A stretch of 38,170 nt of DNA from Patescibacteria group bacterium (GCA_018830085.1 JAHJSR010000069.1:1-38170); one strand, 5' to 3'; positions 24,901 to 33,304 are shown, numbered from the stretch's first letter. Numbers and translations are program-made. Notes: a model not told the origin generated them from the sequence alone.

Positions 24901-27900
24901 GATCCTAATAATACGACACAAGGTTCATATGTAGAAGGAGCGATGCCCATAACAGTCTTTATTTGCGACTATCCATGGCCCCCGATCAACCCTAATGGCA
25001 CTTACTCTGTTTTTAAAGATCATGAAGATTCGTCATTGCTTGCAACAGGACCTTATTTCAATTTTCAAACAATGTACTGTCGTGATCATGAAAATGGAGT
25101 ATTACCAATTTTAACGCCACATTTAATTGATAAAAGTGCATCGGATGATGAATTGGGCATTTTGCGTCAATATCTCTTTACTTATGAGGATCCACCAGCA
25201 TTTAAGGGAGATGGTATCGGTATTCGTTTGTTCCAAAATCCTTATCATTACACCCCGCTTGAGTGGTACCATGTCCAAGGTTTTATCGGTAATCCTGAGC
25301 AATTAAAGATTGATGGTTATGAGGCTGTTAGGGATGGTGGAACTGTATATGTGGCTTTCCCAAATACGCAAGGTTTGGATCAAAATATATATCAAAACAT
25401 TTTAGTTATATCTCATAATGTAAATGCATCGGCCGTAACACAACAGATATTCGATCAATTATTAAACAACATGGTCTTCAATATCAACTTTGATTTTGAT
25501 AATTCCAATGTATGTGTCCTTGGTGGTCAAACCGGCATCCAGGGTGGAGAGGCTTATATTGATCCAATTACACAGCAGTCAATTCTCTGTGTTTCTGACT
25601 GGGATTGTTTAACTCATAATCCGGATTTGCGTTGTGCTAGTCTTAAATACAAATTGCGTCATGACATGCAACGTTTAGTTGATTTTAAAGAAATTACAGC
25701 CGCTGCAGAGCAGTACAAAGCAACAAATGGTAAATATCCAACCATGGCTCAAGGAACATTCTTACCTTCGCAAACAAATTCGCTTTGGCCATCATGGACA
25801 GAAAAACTTTCCGCCGACCTTGGTATCACCATGCCTATAGATCCAGTTAATCGTTTTGTCTCTTGTGGATTTTGTAAACATTCATCAGAAGATGTTCAAA
25901 CTGATTTGCCTTGCTTAACTGATACTGATTGCCCGGACGCCTATTTCTGCGAAGCTCGTGATGGCTATGATCCTCTCACTTGTTGGAATACTGTAGCCAG
26001 AGAATTCAAATGTCCATATATTGACGATGATCTTACGCAACAATTTGATACTTATTCATCCCAAGAACCTTTTGCGCCATCAAGATTTTATAAATATCGT
26101 TCATTTGATGGTGGCCAACGTTTTGAACTTGCCGCAAACTTTGAAGTAGCGCCAATGAGTTTTGATCCAATAACAAAAGATACTGTAAATTGGTGGACTC
26201 CTTCATATCCCACAGAATTAAGGCAATGTGTTACGGATTCTCCTTTATCAAATGGAAGATTTTGTACAACCATTGATGATTGTAAGCCTTGTATCAATCC
26301 TTCATCTCCAACATGTACGGCCGTGGCACCCGCAAATTCTTGTAAGCCGGTTGGTTATCGTTGGTCATTTAAAAACATTTGCAATAACGATATATACGGT
26401 GAAACGGCTATTTGCGGTGATGGAATTAAAGGTTTGGTTTGCTCAGGAAGTGGCAATGGTTGTAAAGCTAATACGGATTGTCCGTCAGGTGAAACTTGTT
26501 CGGCGGTAGAATTTTGCGAACTCGGCGAAACTAAATTAGTGGATTGTGATTATCAAGGCTCGAATGATGGCTTTAAACTCCAAGTTTGCCAAGACTGTAA
26601 ACAATGGGTTGATGATCCTAATCTATCTCTTTGCCGTCAAAAAGTTGAATGTGGAAATGGTAGGGTGGATGGTACCTGCTCTGTAAGTGGCAAGTCTTGT
26701 AGTTTGAACACTGATTGTGACTCCGGAGAAGCCTGTCAGTTACAGGAGGTCTGTGATGATGGTGTATTAAATGGTACTTATGGTCATTGTAATACAACTT
26801 GTAAGGGTATTGATAAATATTGCGGTGACGGCAAGTTAAATCCGGGTGAAGATTGCGATCGTGGATCTGATCCGGCATTTGGTAATGGAGCTTGGTGTTC
26901 CAACCTTCAGGAATGCTACCAAGGAACTGGCAAAGAGGTTGCTTACGGCCAAACTTGTAATCTAGGATGCACAGGTCACGCACCATATTGCGGTGATGGT
27001 AAGGTTAACGGTTCGGAATCTTGTGATGGCAATATATTAACAACTGCCAAAGCTATTTGTCGTGATGGTGTAAACAAAAATTTACCTTGTAATGAAGATT
27101 CTGATTGTGATAGTTCTGGTACTTATTGTGGCACAAATGGTGTGCCTGCTTGGGCTTTGCATTCTGCAATAAAATATCAAACCTGTGAAAATTTAACTCT
27201 AAATCGTTGTGCCACAGGAGCGAAAATTTGTTTAGCGCCAAATCAATACCAAATGGTTGACGGTTTGATGATGTTTGAAAGTCAATTTCCCACGCCAAAT
27301 AATTACAGGTCTTGTTCGACGGATACCGGATGTAACGCCGGAGAATCGTGTTTACCGCTAAATCTACTTAGAGGTTGTAATAATGATACAGAATGTACTG
27401 CTGGTGGTTCGGCTGGTGTTTGTCGCGCTTATCAAACAGAGCATGTTCGTAGCTGTCAGGATCCAAATCCACAAAATGCTAATCAATGTCAGTTTGAGGA
27501 TTATTGGAGCACCTGTAAATTAGCACAGTACTGTGGCAATGGAATCAAGGAAGTGGATGAAGAATGTGATTTGGGCACCGGTAATGGTTACGATAAAGCC
27601 TGCTTGCCAACCTGTCAGCTTAACACCTGTGGAGATGGTTACTTGCACTTGAATGTCGAAGAGTGTGATAACGGAGCGGATAATGGTAAATCAACTTGCT
27701 CGGCTCAATATGGGGCAACCTGCAATGACTGTAGTCAACAATGCAAGATTTTAGCTAAAGCTGGTGGTTATTGTGGTAATCAAAAGAAGGAGACAGGTGA
27801 GCAGTGTGATGGAAATATCACAGTCAATTTGCCTCCACCCAACCCAACCAATCATATTTCACCGGTAGATATTTTAGAATCAGCAATTAATGCAGATCCT

Positions 27901-30414
27901 TTGGTCGTCAAAGCACAGCCTTATATCGGCGGCCTTTGTGAGCACCCGCCTTGTCAGGTTCAGTGTGGAGGTGGGGATTGTCTAACACTTGCAGATGCTA
28001 CGACCGTGACTTGTAAACAATTAGGTTATGATTATGCGATTAATGATGTATTTAATCGATCAATTATTATAAAAGACGCAACCAAAGCCAGTGCTTACCG
28101 AATTTCACCAGAAAGCTCAAAGCATGGTCTGAAACCCATAAGACTAATAACCGACAATGCTAAAAACAATCTTCTCAATCGTCTTTATTATAATTGTGGT
28201 TTGATGGATTCAGAGATCGTTAATAATAGTTGTACCGGAATACCAAATTGTACGCCTTTTGGTGTACGTCTTTTCTGGAGGCCACAAAATGATTGGCCCG
28301 AGACTCAAGCATTTTGGCAATGTGTAAACAAAGAAGGTTTGTTGAATGGTTTTGGCATGGATGGTGAACCTAATGACAAGCCAGTTTGTACTCAGGGTTG
28401 TCTACCTGGAGGCTGTGGTCGTTGTTCCGAAGAGCCGGGTAATGGTGAAATTCATGGTTATGTACTAGACAGAATATGGCTACAGGCTGTTCCTGGAGCT
28501 AGGGTAAGCCTGGTTTATCGTGGAATTGTGGTTGATCAAACAGATACTGGTCTAGATGGTGAATATACTTTTAGCGGTCTCAATACACGTAGTGAGTGTG
28601 ACAAATATAAGATAATAATTGATAAGTATGATGATAATATTTGTACTGATATAAAGGCCAACCGTCCTGCGAATGGCTGTTTGCGTGACATGACGGGTGA
28701 CTTTAATCGTATAGTTGATGAGGGTAAAAATGGTGGCTATTGGTCTTATGAGACAGATGAATTTTCTGTAGAAAGCTTCCCTTGGCAAGAGGCATTGGGC
28801 TTGATTTACATATATCCAAAACCAGCCAAAGGTGAGGGATATGTCGCCTATGGCCGCCCAACGCTGGTAGATGAATTAGGTTGGTCTGATTTACAAAATT
28901 GTTTAAAAACCAAAACGCCGGGCGAATGTCGAGAATACCTTTCTCTATGGTTGCCTTGGAAAAAAGAATGGACACCACATGTTATTTGGCCTTCCAATCA
29001 AGCGCGCTATGTGCCATGGCTTTCAACGCCAAATATGACGGGCGATTCAGCTGGATATGAAACCCTTTGTTCATACAAAGATAGAGGCACCGCGACTAAT
29101 GCATTAGCAGATAATGCCTGTATGCGTGATTATAATTGGTTTAATAACGGGAACTATCAAAATTTAGGTCAACCTCCTTATACAGGGGTAATTTGCCCAA
29201 GTATGAAGTGGGACTGGAATAATGACGCAAATAACAATTGTCCTATGGCTGGCGCTGATGTTTGCTATGATAATTGTACTAATGGGGACGGTGGTGCCTG
29301 GCGTTTGATAAAAGAATGGACCGGTGTAGCCCCGGATGCCATACAATGTCAACAATTTTGTAAAATCAGTTCTTGTCCTACAAAAGATCAAATACTAACT
29401 GGGTGGAATTGGAATCTAAGTGACGACCCATTGATGGCTTTAGATAGATGTAATACGACTTTAAATAGTGCTCAGACAACCGCCTTCTTCCGCTATGCTG
29501 ATCCCGTTAAATTAAATGAGTCATTACCCGATCTAAATGCTAACATCGAAATATATTTTTCAGGTCCTGACTATGAGCCAATAGCCGGAGAGAATGTTTA
29601 TACAGCGGTTGTTCCTAACAATACAGAATTTACCAGCTGGCTAAACAACCAAAACCTTCCTCCAGCCTATGTAAATATGATGAAGACTCTGCAATGTGGA
29701 TCTTCTAATGGCAGTAATCAGCCCTGTGAATCAAATGTTGATACATACATAAATGATTTAGTGGCCAAACAAAAATTTGCTCCAATATCATGGCGCGAGT
29801 ATTGGGCTCGAACTCATACAAAAGTATATATTGCAACTGATAAGGGGCTTCGTGTTATAGAAAATACCAGTAAAACACAAACAAGAAGTGATTTTGAAAA
29901 ACCTTTCTGGCATATCGCTAGCATCTCTCCTAATGGTGCGGTTATTGCTAGTAATCAATGGGAAAAGGTTACTGATGTTGTCCCCAAGGCCATAACTCCT
30001 AACATGCATCTTCAACCAGAAACTACTGAATACTATGGTCTGATGCAGCCAGCTCAAAGAGTTGCTGGCCTAGCATGCTGGAATATGTTTGGCGCTAATT
30101 GTAGATTGGACTTTACGCCAGCTCATCAGGGTGGTGCTAACGAGGGATATCAATGGATTCCGGAAAGTTGGGGCTACGCTTTGCATGCTTGTACTGCGCA
30201 AGGCACTGTACCGGGTGGTCAGGGTTTAGGGGTGCTTAATTACTTCACTCCATTGGCTCCACCGGCAAACAATGATGCCATTTGTAAATTTGTATGGAAT
30301 GCGTATGGCGCTTTAAGTGGAATTACGATCCCGGCAGTTTATGAAAATGGAGTGGATGGTGACGTAAATGAACTTGATCAGTATTTCAAACTTTACGCAC
30401 AAACTAATTGGTAA
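18898..30414 (+). CDS. Giant cysteine-rich surface protein, pilin-type anchor, IPT/TIG, DUF4215 and pilin-G-like domains
   Basis: 3838 residues from ATG 18898, which overlaps the previous stop. A signal peptide is cut after about Ala28. Two helices (55-78, 98-118) match those of the upstream pilin-like protein and are followed by a glycine linker (124-147). The outside part holds, in order: Big_5/Ig-like domains (149-365); a Cys-rich Asp-Glu-Thr-Gly-Val-Asp-Cys-Gly-Gly segment (369-415); four IPT/TIG domains (416-795); and Ig-like regions (824-1320). Next come a first DUF4215-like array of Cys-Gly-Asn-Gly...Gly-Glu-x-Cys-Asp repeats (1340-1620), a Big_5 domain (1710-1895) and a pseudopilin-G-like domain (2253-2417). 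A second DUF4215-like array (2505-2985), a carboxypeptidase-regulatory-like fold (3181-3248) and about 580 unrecognised residues end the protein. I count about 180 cysteines by hand. No LPXTG or C-terminal helix is visible, so the anchor is N-terminal. Adhesion or contact is inferred. Confidence 0.9.
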   Translation: MISRNFFAAIAVIFSLFVGGFSALPVQAQVDPGLNAVGNTVVLTDTDPRTIAAGIINVVLGLLGIIFLVLILYAGFLWMTSGGDSAKVDKAKAYLRNAIIGLVIIITSWGIATFVINSLLNATGGGGGGTGGSGGGGSGGGGFGGGTTDVFRVAASSPQGSVPNADLIVRILFNKDVSAGSLGELQISPAVNGNWIIDPSNPKRVFFTPADPCPINPQKTCFAFNTSYTVTVGSNFKSAANEDIRCGGFYPDCTFNFTAGDSVDMQAPQVDILNLYDGKSVPIDSAIEVKAHASDDAGISSMEWSEGGIVFASEGPTVSPSPKEFEASGYWDTLGLVPKQNYTITVESNDLDSNTGQDSVNVIVLAQHCFDSAQNEDETGVDCGGVDCLSCGGGTCTQNNQCASGLCLNGSCIEQPVILDVQPLSGKEGTYVSIWGDNFGDTGSVTFLGPPEVTAQAPQACLAAGATTWSPHYVLVEVPTGAASGALKLTNSNSGLADQTDDSNGPNFTFQLTNEELPGLCQINPTSGQPGINATLIGANFGAQKGLVGFGNTEISQNTTWAMDNIIFPIPIATPGTYPAWVKNDSGAESNKVPFQLQSPAQTQPAPEIVLVEPASGPRGSYLTITGQRFGSTPGIVYFYDKVEPDKGYVGDSVFPNGCEVGWWKDNQIIIKVPDVPASVTKPAAFEIAIQRADQLYSNRTDFNYTDGAAGPGICSIQPSAGPAGTTVIKLIGEGFGGSGPNSSVTFYENAIATTNSWLNNEIQATVPQNAKTGAVFVDIQGQQSNKVQFTVANCTTNASICSSGETCCPDGSCTSGVCAQQSFTATYAWQFSTGVIPQAPEVIEYCDTSGQQLQLPSPSPWIQQQGGDAVCVNPKPTMGIMFNLPIAWSTPQNPLNLKELFKLKKCTGSGADPCAATNLEDVAITDINNSHIVTPQGTAMDYVTFTPEQNLDPDTYYYVFVSTDVHSADLEYGDYMQERINCPEADLGYCYQFKTKPQSDICQVAGVYIAPDKATVQGDELQQFIAMPVQDGGICNLLNGKDFNWDWTINPNNKAWLEDPSISDFYKQEIRSGMQEAINPPVAINAKELISGKDGDAELYIRFIEPRIMAKFPDCDTACANIGLWAQFNTSLWSDNPTPPFANSVLAKDPQGRYKNVKLFKCENENCLLEKQEEVPIDVYLDKDTDIAGFEGIEYSRVRILPIISLNQATYYRVWFGGGAADSIASKYGVRMAEPYEWSFRTKLDNAVCEPDRVSVMPKRVIEDKIGDSELFTSAVYGPPDACSAGGQLLKTNKSFVWTFPQSPQNIASWVFSPPSQIDADGDLPSGCSADCKPLGSDGIFKALAQCGNGIVETTDGNYCDPNTNTTKAGQSCVLMPTASGAGEQCDKQGNSWGVCDPASCLWKSVPGGTCGNGIIEYAAGEMCDPGLRCFDLDSAYTAIEGSPCNSQAAIDQCTSGGGVCEIREFYGCTAGCRNLGASAVVGTTCGEGTIGLGEDCDLGNFNGTGGCSLNCLHTGSSPNIQSVCGNAVLEPGETCEAPTINDAVPSWCDSSKCINKGTLACQNSADPNCCGNNQKDNGEDCDDGYPSGGDGCSASCLYEGASWSYPSPSFCGNGRLENGEACEVNAATDRVIKENIPNTGTIIGAGDGKLDPKQLAQIIGVGTLDANNVSETQVQSGYEGVVGVANYGVRCGFTSESECGAGSGLDEFGCCAPRPELLPNSQYPKGSGICRNTVIKAEFKTPMNAQSVVGNFIIAKEMIAGTTACPDGSEELASNMEPPQTVWQWIVYGWHKVVTWFKGEPAQAIWCTKQVSGSLSSVGTSTTQYIYHLNTALDPNTRYIVRFAADSNLDDNTRTENKSGIKTDRGVVTSADSGNDPANPANNWRFTWSFTTGADICRINSVVVDDLNKESPGFFKKSQETHLFQAIARALYNGSAQEISQTNEYAWEWQPWIVNDPELARTDDNPIKTSPESLSLITSLNKNGSAMLFASLKIITDTLDPNNTTQGSYVEGAMPITVFICDYPWPPINPNGTYSVFKDHEDSSLLATGPYFNFQTMYCRDHENGVLPILTPHLIDKSASDDELGILRQYLFTYEDPPAFKGDGIGIRLFQNPYHYTPLEWYHVQGFIGNPEQLKIDGYEAVRDGGTVYVAFPNTQGLDQNIYQNILVISHNVNASAVTQQIFDQLLNNMVFNINFDFDNSNVCVLGGQTGIQGGEAYIDPITQQSILCVSDWDCLTHNPDLRCASLKYKLRHDMQRLVDFKEITAAAEQYKATNGKYPTMAQGTFLPSQTNSLWPSWTEKLSADLGITMPIDPVNRFVSCGFCKHSSEDVQTDLPCLTDTDCPDAYFCEARDGYDPLTCWNTVAREFKCPYIDDDLTQQFDTYSSQEPFAPSRFYKYRSFDGGQRFELAANFEVAPMSFDPITKDTVNWWTPSYPTELRQCVTDSPLSNGRFCTTIDDCKPCINPSSPTCTAVAPANSCKPVGYRWSFKNICNNDIYGETAICGDGIKGLVCSGSGNGCKANTDCPSGETCSAVEFCELGETKLVDCDYQGSNDGFKLQVCQDCKQWVDDPNLSLCRQKVECGNGRVDGTCSVSGKSCSLNTDCDSGEACQLQEVCDDGVLNGTYGHCNTTCKGIDKYCGDGKLNPGEDCDRGSDPAFGNGAWCSNLQECYQGTGKEVAYGQTCNLGCTGHAPYCGDGKVNGSESCDGNILTTAKAICRDGVNKNLPCNEDSDCDSSGTYCGTNGVPAWALHSAIKYQTCENLTLNRCATGAKICLAPNQYQMVDGLMMFESQFPTPNNYRSCSTDTGCNAGESCLPLNLLRGCNNDTECTAGGSAGVCRAYQTEHVRSCQDPNPQNANQCQFEDYWSTCKLAQYCGNGIKEVDEECDLGTGNGYDKACLPTCQLNTCGDGYLHLNVEECDNGADNGKSTCSAQYGATCNDCSQQCKILAKAGGYCGNQKKETGEQCDGNITVNLPPPNPTNHISPVDILESAINADPLVVKAQPYIGGLCEHPPCQVQCGGGDCLTLADATTVTCKQLGYDYAINDVFNRSIIIKDATKASAYRISPESSKHGLKPIRLITDNAKNNLLNRLYYNCGLMDSEIVNNSCTGIPNCTPFGVRLFWRPQNDWPETQAFWQCVNKEGLLNGFGMDGEPNDKPVCTQGCLPGGCGRCSEEPGNGEIHGYVLDRIWLQAVPGARVSLVYRGIVVDQTDTGLDGEYTFSGLNTRSECDKYKIIIDKYDDNICTDIKANRPANGCLRDMTGDFNRIVDEGKNGGYWSYETDEFSVESFPWQEALGLIYIYPKPAKGEGYVAYGRPTLVDELGWSDLQNCLKTKTPGECREYLSLWLPWKKEWTPHVIWPSNQARYVPWLSTPNMTGDSAGYETLCSYKDRGTATNALADNACMRDYNWFNNGNYQNLGQPPYTGVICPSMKWDWNNDANNNCPMAGADVCYDNCTNGDGGAWRLIKEWTGVAPDAIQCQQFCKISSCPTKDQILTGWNWNLSDDPLMALDRCNTTLNSAQTTAFFRYADPVKLNESLPDLNANIEIYFSGPDYEPIAGENVYTAVVPNNTEFTSWLNNQNLPPAYVNMMKTLQCGSSNGSNQPCESNVDTYINDLVAKQKFAPISWREYWARTHTKVYIATDKGLRVIENTSKTQTRSDFEKPFWHIASISPNGAVIASNQWEKVTDVVPKAITPNMHLQPETTEYYGLMQPAQRVAGLACWNMFGANCRLDFTPAHQGGANEGYQWIPESWGYALHACTAQGTVPGGQGLGVLNYFTPLAPPANNDAICKFVWNAYGALSGITIPAVYENGVDGDVNELDQYFKLYAQTNW

Positions 30415-30416
30415 CT

Positions 30417-30680
30417 ATGTCAAAAACTCTTATTTGGATTATTGCAGCAGTAATTGCATCATTCATAATAATTACAACGGTAGTTTTGGTTTTACGTGCG
30501 CGTGATTCTGGCGTAAAAATTCCATTTGTAAATAATCAATCGACCTCAAGCGAGAATAATGAAAATTTATACGACCCACCTTCGGATTTTAGTTCTCAAG
30601 ATGACAATCCTCCCATACCCATGAATGCTTCAGCGACAATCGATTTCATTCCATTAACACTACCTTCAACGCTAAGATAA
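30417..30680 (+). CDS. Small single-pass membrane protein
   Basis: The 87-residue protein has an N-terminal membrane helix (about 4-27) ending in Arg-Ala-Arg, and a polar outside tail rich in Ser, Asn, Asp and Pro. ATG 30417 lies 2 nt after the giant gene's stop, so translation is probably coupled. It has no motif and no Cys. It could be an accessory or assembly partner of the surface proteins on either side, but only position suggests this. Confidence 0.7.
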   Translation: MSKTLIWIIAAVIASFIIITTVVLVLRARDSGVKIPFVNNQSTSSENNENLYDPPSDFSSQDDNPPIPMNASATIDFIPLTLPSTLR

Positions 30681-30706
30681 TTGCTAGCCTAAACAATACT
30701 AAAAAT

Positions 30707-31876
30707 ATGTTTGATTCTGTACCAAATAATTTGCCAATAGAGCCAAAGACACCAGAGGTTCCTAATCAGCCACCAATGCAGGTAGAAAATAGCGAGTCAG
30801 CTATTAACATTAGTGGCAAAAAAGAGCCAGAGGATATTTTTGCAGATGTGGACCATTCTTCTAATACCACTCCACCGCAAGCTTCGGCTCCTGTTCAACC
30901 ATTACCACCTTCAGGTGGATTTCCTTGGAGAGTGGTTTTGGGAATCGGCATACCCCTTATCGTTATAGGTTTAGGTATTGGTGGATGGTACGTTTATAAA
31001 TCATTCGAAACAGCAACCGGAACAGATCAGCCAATTGCTATTGATTCACAGCCTACGAGTATTCCTTTAACCGCAGAACCAGTAAATGAGGCTGTAGAAA
31101 AAGATATGATTCCAGCTCCTAGCGAAGATGGTTTAGCGGCATCTCAAGCGACTATGACATTATTGCAAGCGCAGGCAGAAAAGGAACAGCAAGCCATGGA
31201 ACAGAGTCCAGAAGATGCAATGATGCAAGGTATGGTTACAACAACTGCAAATGATAAAGCCGAGGCGACTGATGTTTCAATGCAAACAAGGTCAACTGCA
31301 CCACCATTAACTGCACCGGAAAATGGACTTGGGCCTTTGGTTATTGGATTGGATACAGATAAAGATGGATTAACAAACTCTGAGGAATTATTGTTAGGGA
31401 CCGACCCAAATATGGTGGATAGTGACGGTGATGGTTATGAGGATGCGGCAGAGTTGGGTAACGGCTATGATCCAGCCAGCAGAGGAACGACTCTTCAGAG
31501 TTCATCATATATTGCGCCACTCACGATAGGAGTTTTAAATAGTTTGATGCCAGCCGCTTGGACTAAAAAACCTGGCACCTCTGGCTCTGTAATAATTGAA
31601 ACGGGTACACCAGCATCAATTACAGTAAACACAGATCCATACTCTGATAGCAAGCCTTTGTTGGAGTGGTTAATTGCCAAATACCCAGGAACTAAAGGGG
31701 GAGACTTTGAGGTTGGTAAAAATGTTTCAGGTTATGATGTGGTATACTCTAAAGACAAAACCACCGCTTGGTTGTTAAAGGGTAACACGGTTTATACTTT
31801 TCGTTATGCAACTAATGGAAGTGAGACCATTGATTATCAAAATGTATTTATCCTAATGGTTGAAAATTCCAAATAA
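30707..31876 (+). CDS. Single-pass surface protein with thrombospondin type 3 (calcium-binding) repeats
   Basis: The 389-residue protein has a Pro/Glu-rich cytoplasmic part (1-73), a membrane helix (about 75-97), and an outside stalk rich in Thr, Ala, Gln and Met (100-210). Type 3 repeats (about 214-256) follow, with Asp-Thr-Asp-Lys-Asp-Gly-Leu and Asp-Ser-Asp-Gly-Asp-Gly-Tyr, typical calcium loops. A C-terminal domain (about 268-389) includes Met-Pro-Ala-Ala-Trp, Ser-Val-Ile-Ile-Glu-Thr-Gly and a Leu-Glu-Trp-Leu-Ile-Ala-Lys-Tyr-Pro helix. It resembles the C-terminal domain of the next gene's product, so the two are paralogous in order and layout. No SD. Cytoplasmic-in topology is inferred from the charge pattern. 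Confidence 0.85.
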   Translation: MFDSVPNNLPIEPKTPEVPNQPPMQVENSESAINISGKKEPEDIFADVDHSSNTTPPQASAPVQPLPPSGGFPWRVVLGIGIPLIVIGLGIGGWYVYKSFETATGTDQPIAIDSQPTSIPLTAEPVNEAVEKDMIPAPSEDGLAASQATMTLLQAQAEKEQQAMEQSPEDAMMQGMVTTTANDKAEATDVSMQTRSTAPPLTAPENGLGPLVIGLDTDKDGLTNSEELLLGTDPNMVDSDGDGYEDAAELGNGYDPASRGTTLQSSSYIAPLTIGVLNSLMPAAWTKKPGTSGSVIIETGTPASITVNTDPYSDSKPLLEWLIAKYPGTKGGDFEVGKNVSGYDVVYSKDKTTAWLLKGNTVYTFRYATNGSETIDYQNVFILMVENSK

Positions 31877-31892
31877 TTCAAATTTAATCCGT

Positions 31893-33299
31893 ATGCCAGA
31901 AGAACCGCAACAAAACAATTCAACAACTGATGTTGAGCCGGTAAAAAAAGTTAGTGCCGGTAAATCCGAGATTCATGTTATTCCGGATCAATTTTATGGC
32001 GCGGCACTTAAAACAAAGCTACAAGAAGTTAATAAAGGCGAAGAGCCCAATACGACAAATTCTAGTGCAAAAAAGAGCAGCTTACCAATCATAATAGGTA
32101 TAGTTATTTTTTTGGTGATTTTATTGGCTGGTGGTTATTTTGTTTACATAAATAAGGATGTACTTTTCGCGCCAAAAACCCCAGTTGAACCAGTTGTTGT
32201 TACAGAGCCGGTAGAACCTCCGCCAGTAGTTGTGATACCTCCTCCAAGTGCTCCAAGTAATTTACAAGCAACATCAACCAGTCCGCGCAGCGTCACAATT
32301 ACATGGACTGACACCTCGGATAATGAAGCTGCTTTCAGAATAGAGCGCAGACCAGAAAGTCAAACTATTTTTCAAAGAATTACGGATCTTCCTCCTAATA
32401 GCACAACGTTTCAAGATAACTCTGTACAAGCTAGTTCTACTTATTATTATCGTATAATTTCCCGCAACGACTCTGGCGAGTCCGAAGGTGGTAACGAAGT
32501 TATGGCGATCACTCAAGCTTTACCACCTCCACCACCAGAACAAGAGCCGCTTCCTCCAGCTGGGTTGGATTCTGATAGTGATGGCATCTCTGATTTAGAA
32601 GAAGCGATTTTTGCAGCCGATCCACGTAATCCTGATACGGATGGGGATGGATTCTTAGATGGTAATGAGGTTTTTAATTTGTATAATCCCAACGGTCGAG
32701 CTCCTGCAAAATTGGCTGAAAGTGGCTTGTTAAAGACAGTAGATGCTAGTTTAGGGTGGAGTTTTATGATTCCAAAAGCCTGGCAGTATACTTTAGATCT
32801 ACCTGATGGATCAGCGGCCACAGTTGTAACCGGACATGGAGAACGTTTTGTAGTCTCAATAAAACAAAACAAAGAAAAAACGCCTGTAATTGATTGGTAT
32901 TTAGCTAATTTTCCAGAAGTCGAAAAATCACGTTTACTTTTATACAAATCCAAAGGAGGATACTCGGGTATAATTGGACCAGATTTGCTTACAACGTATA
33001 TCCCTTGGGATGATGTGATTTATGTGTTTACTTATGATATGCAAGATCAGCCGTTTATTAATTACCGTACATTATATTCAATGATATTAAATTCCTTGGT
33101 TTTATCAGGACTTGATCAAAAAGTCGTACCAGCTGGAACGGGGCAGCTTCCATTTGAACCCGCAGCCAATGCCGTCGGTGAGTCAACTCAGCCGATTTCT
33201 GTCGAACAGGCAACGTCATCTCAAGCCGAACAGATGCCGGAAGTGTTTCCTTCGTCAGAATCAGCTACACCGGAAGCCACAAGTACAGAAAATCAATAA
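31893..33299 (+). CDS. Single-pass surface protein with fibronectin type III and thrombospondin type 3 repeats
   Basis: The 468-residue protein starts at ATG 31893, 16 nt after the previous stop; an upstream TTG frame overlaps that gene. Parts in order are a polar cytoplasmic segment (1-60), a membrane helix (about 64-86) and a Pro/Val-rich stalk (94-118). A fibronectin type III domain (about 119-208) contains Ser-Val-Thr-Ile-Thr-Trp-Thr-Asp and Tyr-Tyr-Tyr-Arg-Ile. Calcium-binding type 3 repeats (225-268) have Asp-Ser-Asp-Ser-Asp-Gly and Asp-Thr-Asp-Gly-Asp-Gly. A C-terminal domain (about 280-410) is related to that of the preceding protein, and a Ser/Glu/Thr/Pro-rich tail ends it. It lies 5 nt before ybeY, so it is probably co-transcribed with housekeeping genes. 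Confidence 0.87.
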   Translation: MPEEPQQNNSTTDVEPVKKVSAGKSEIHVIPDQFYGAALKTKLQEVNKGEEPNTTNSSAKKSSLPIIIGIVIFLVILLAGGYFVYINKDVLFAPKTPVEPVVVTEPVEPPPVVVIPPPSAPSNLQATSTSPRSVTITWTDTSDNEAAFRIERRPESQTIFQRITDLPPNSTTFQDNSVQASSTYYYRIISRNDSGESEGGNEVMAITQALPPPPPEQEPLPPAGLDSDSDGISDLEEAIFAADPRNPDTDGDGFLDGNEVFNLYNPNGRAPAKLAESGLLKTVDASLGWSFMIPKAWQYTLDLPDGSAATVVTGHGERFVVSIKQNKEKTPVIDWYLANFPEVEKSRLLLYKSKGGYSGIIGPDLLTTYIPWDDVIYVFTYDMQDQPFINYRTLYSMILNSLVLSGLDQKVVPAGTGQLPFEPAANAVGESTQPISVEQATSSQAEQMPEVFPSSESATPEATSTENQ

Positions 33300-33304
33300 T
33301 CATC

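Noticed and set aside
30300-30414. Sortase (LPXTG) or C-terminal helix anchor of the giant protein
   Set aside because: The C-terminus is polar with no LPXTG-like motif and no hydrophobic segment; anchoring must be N-terminal.
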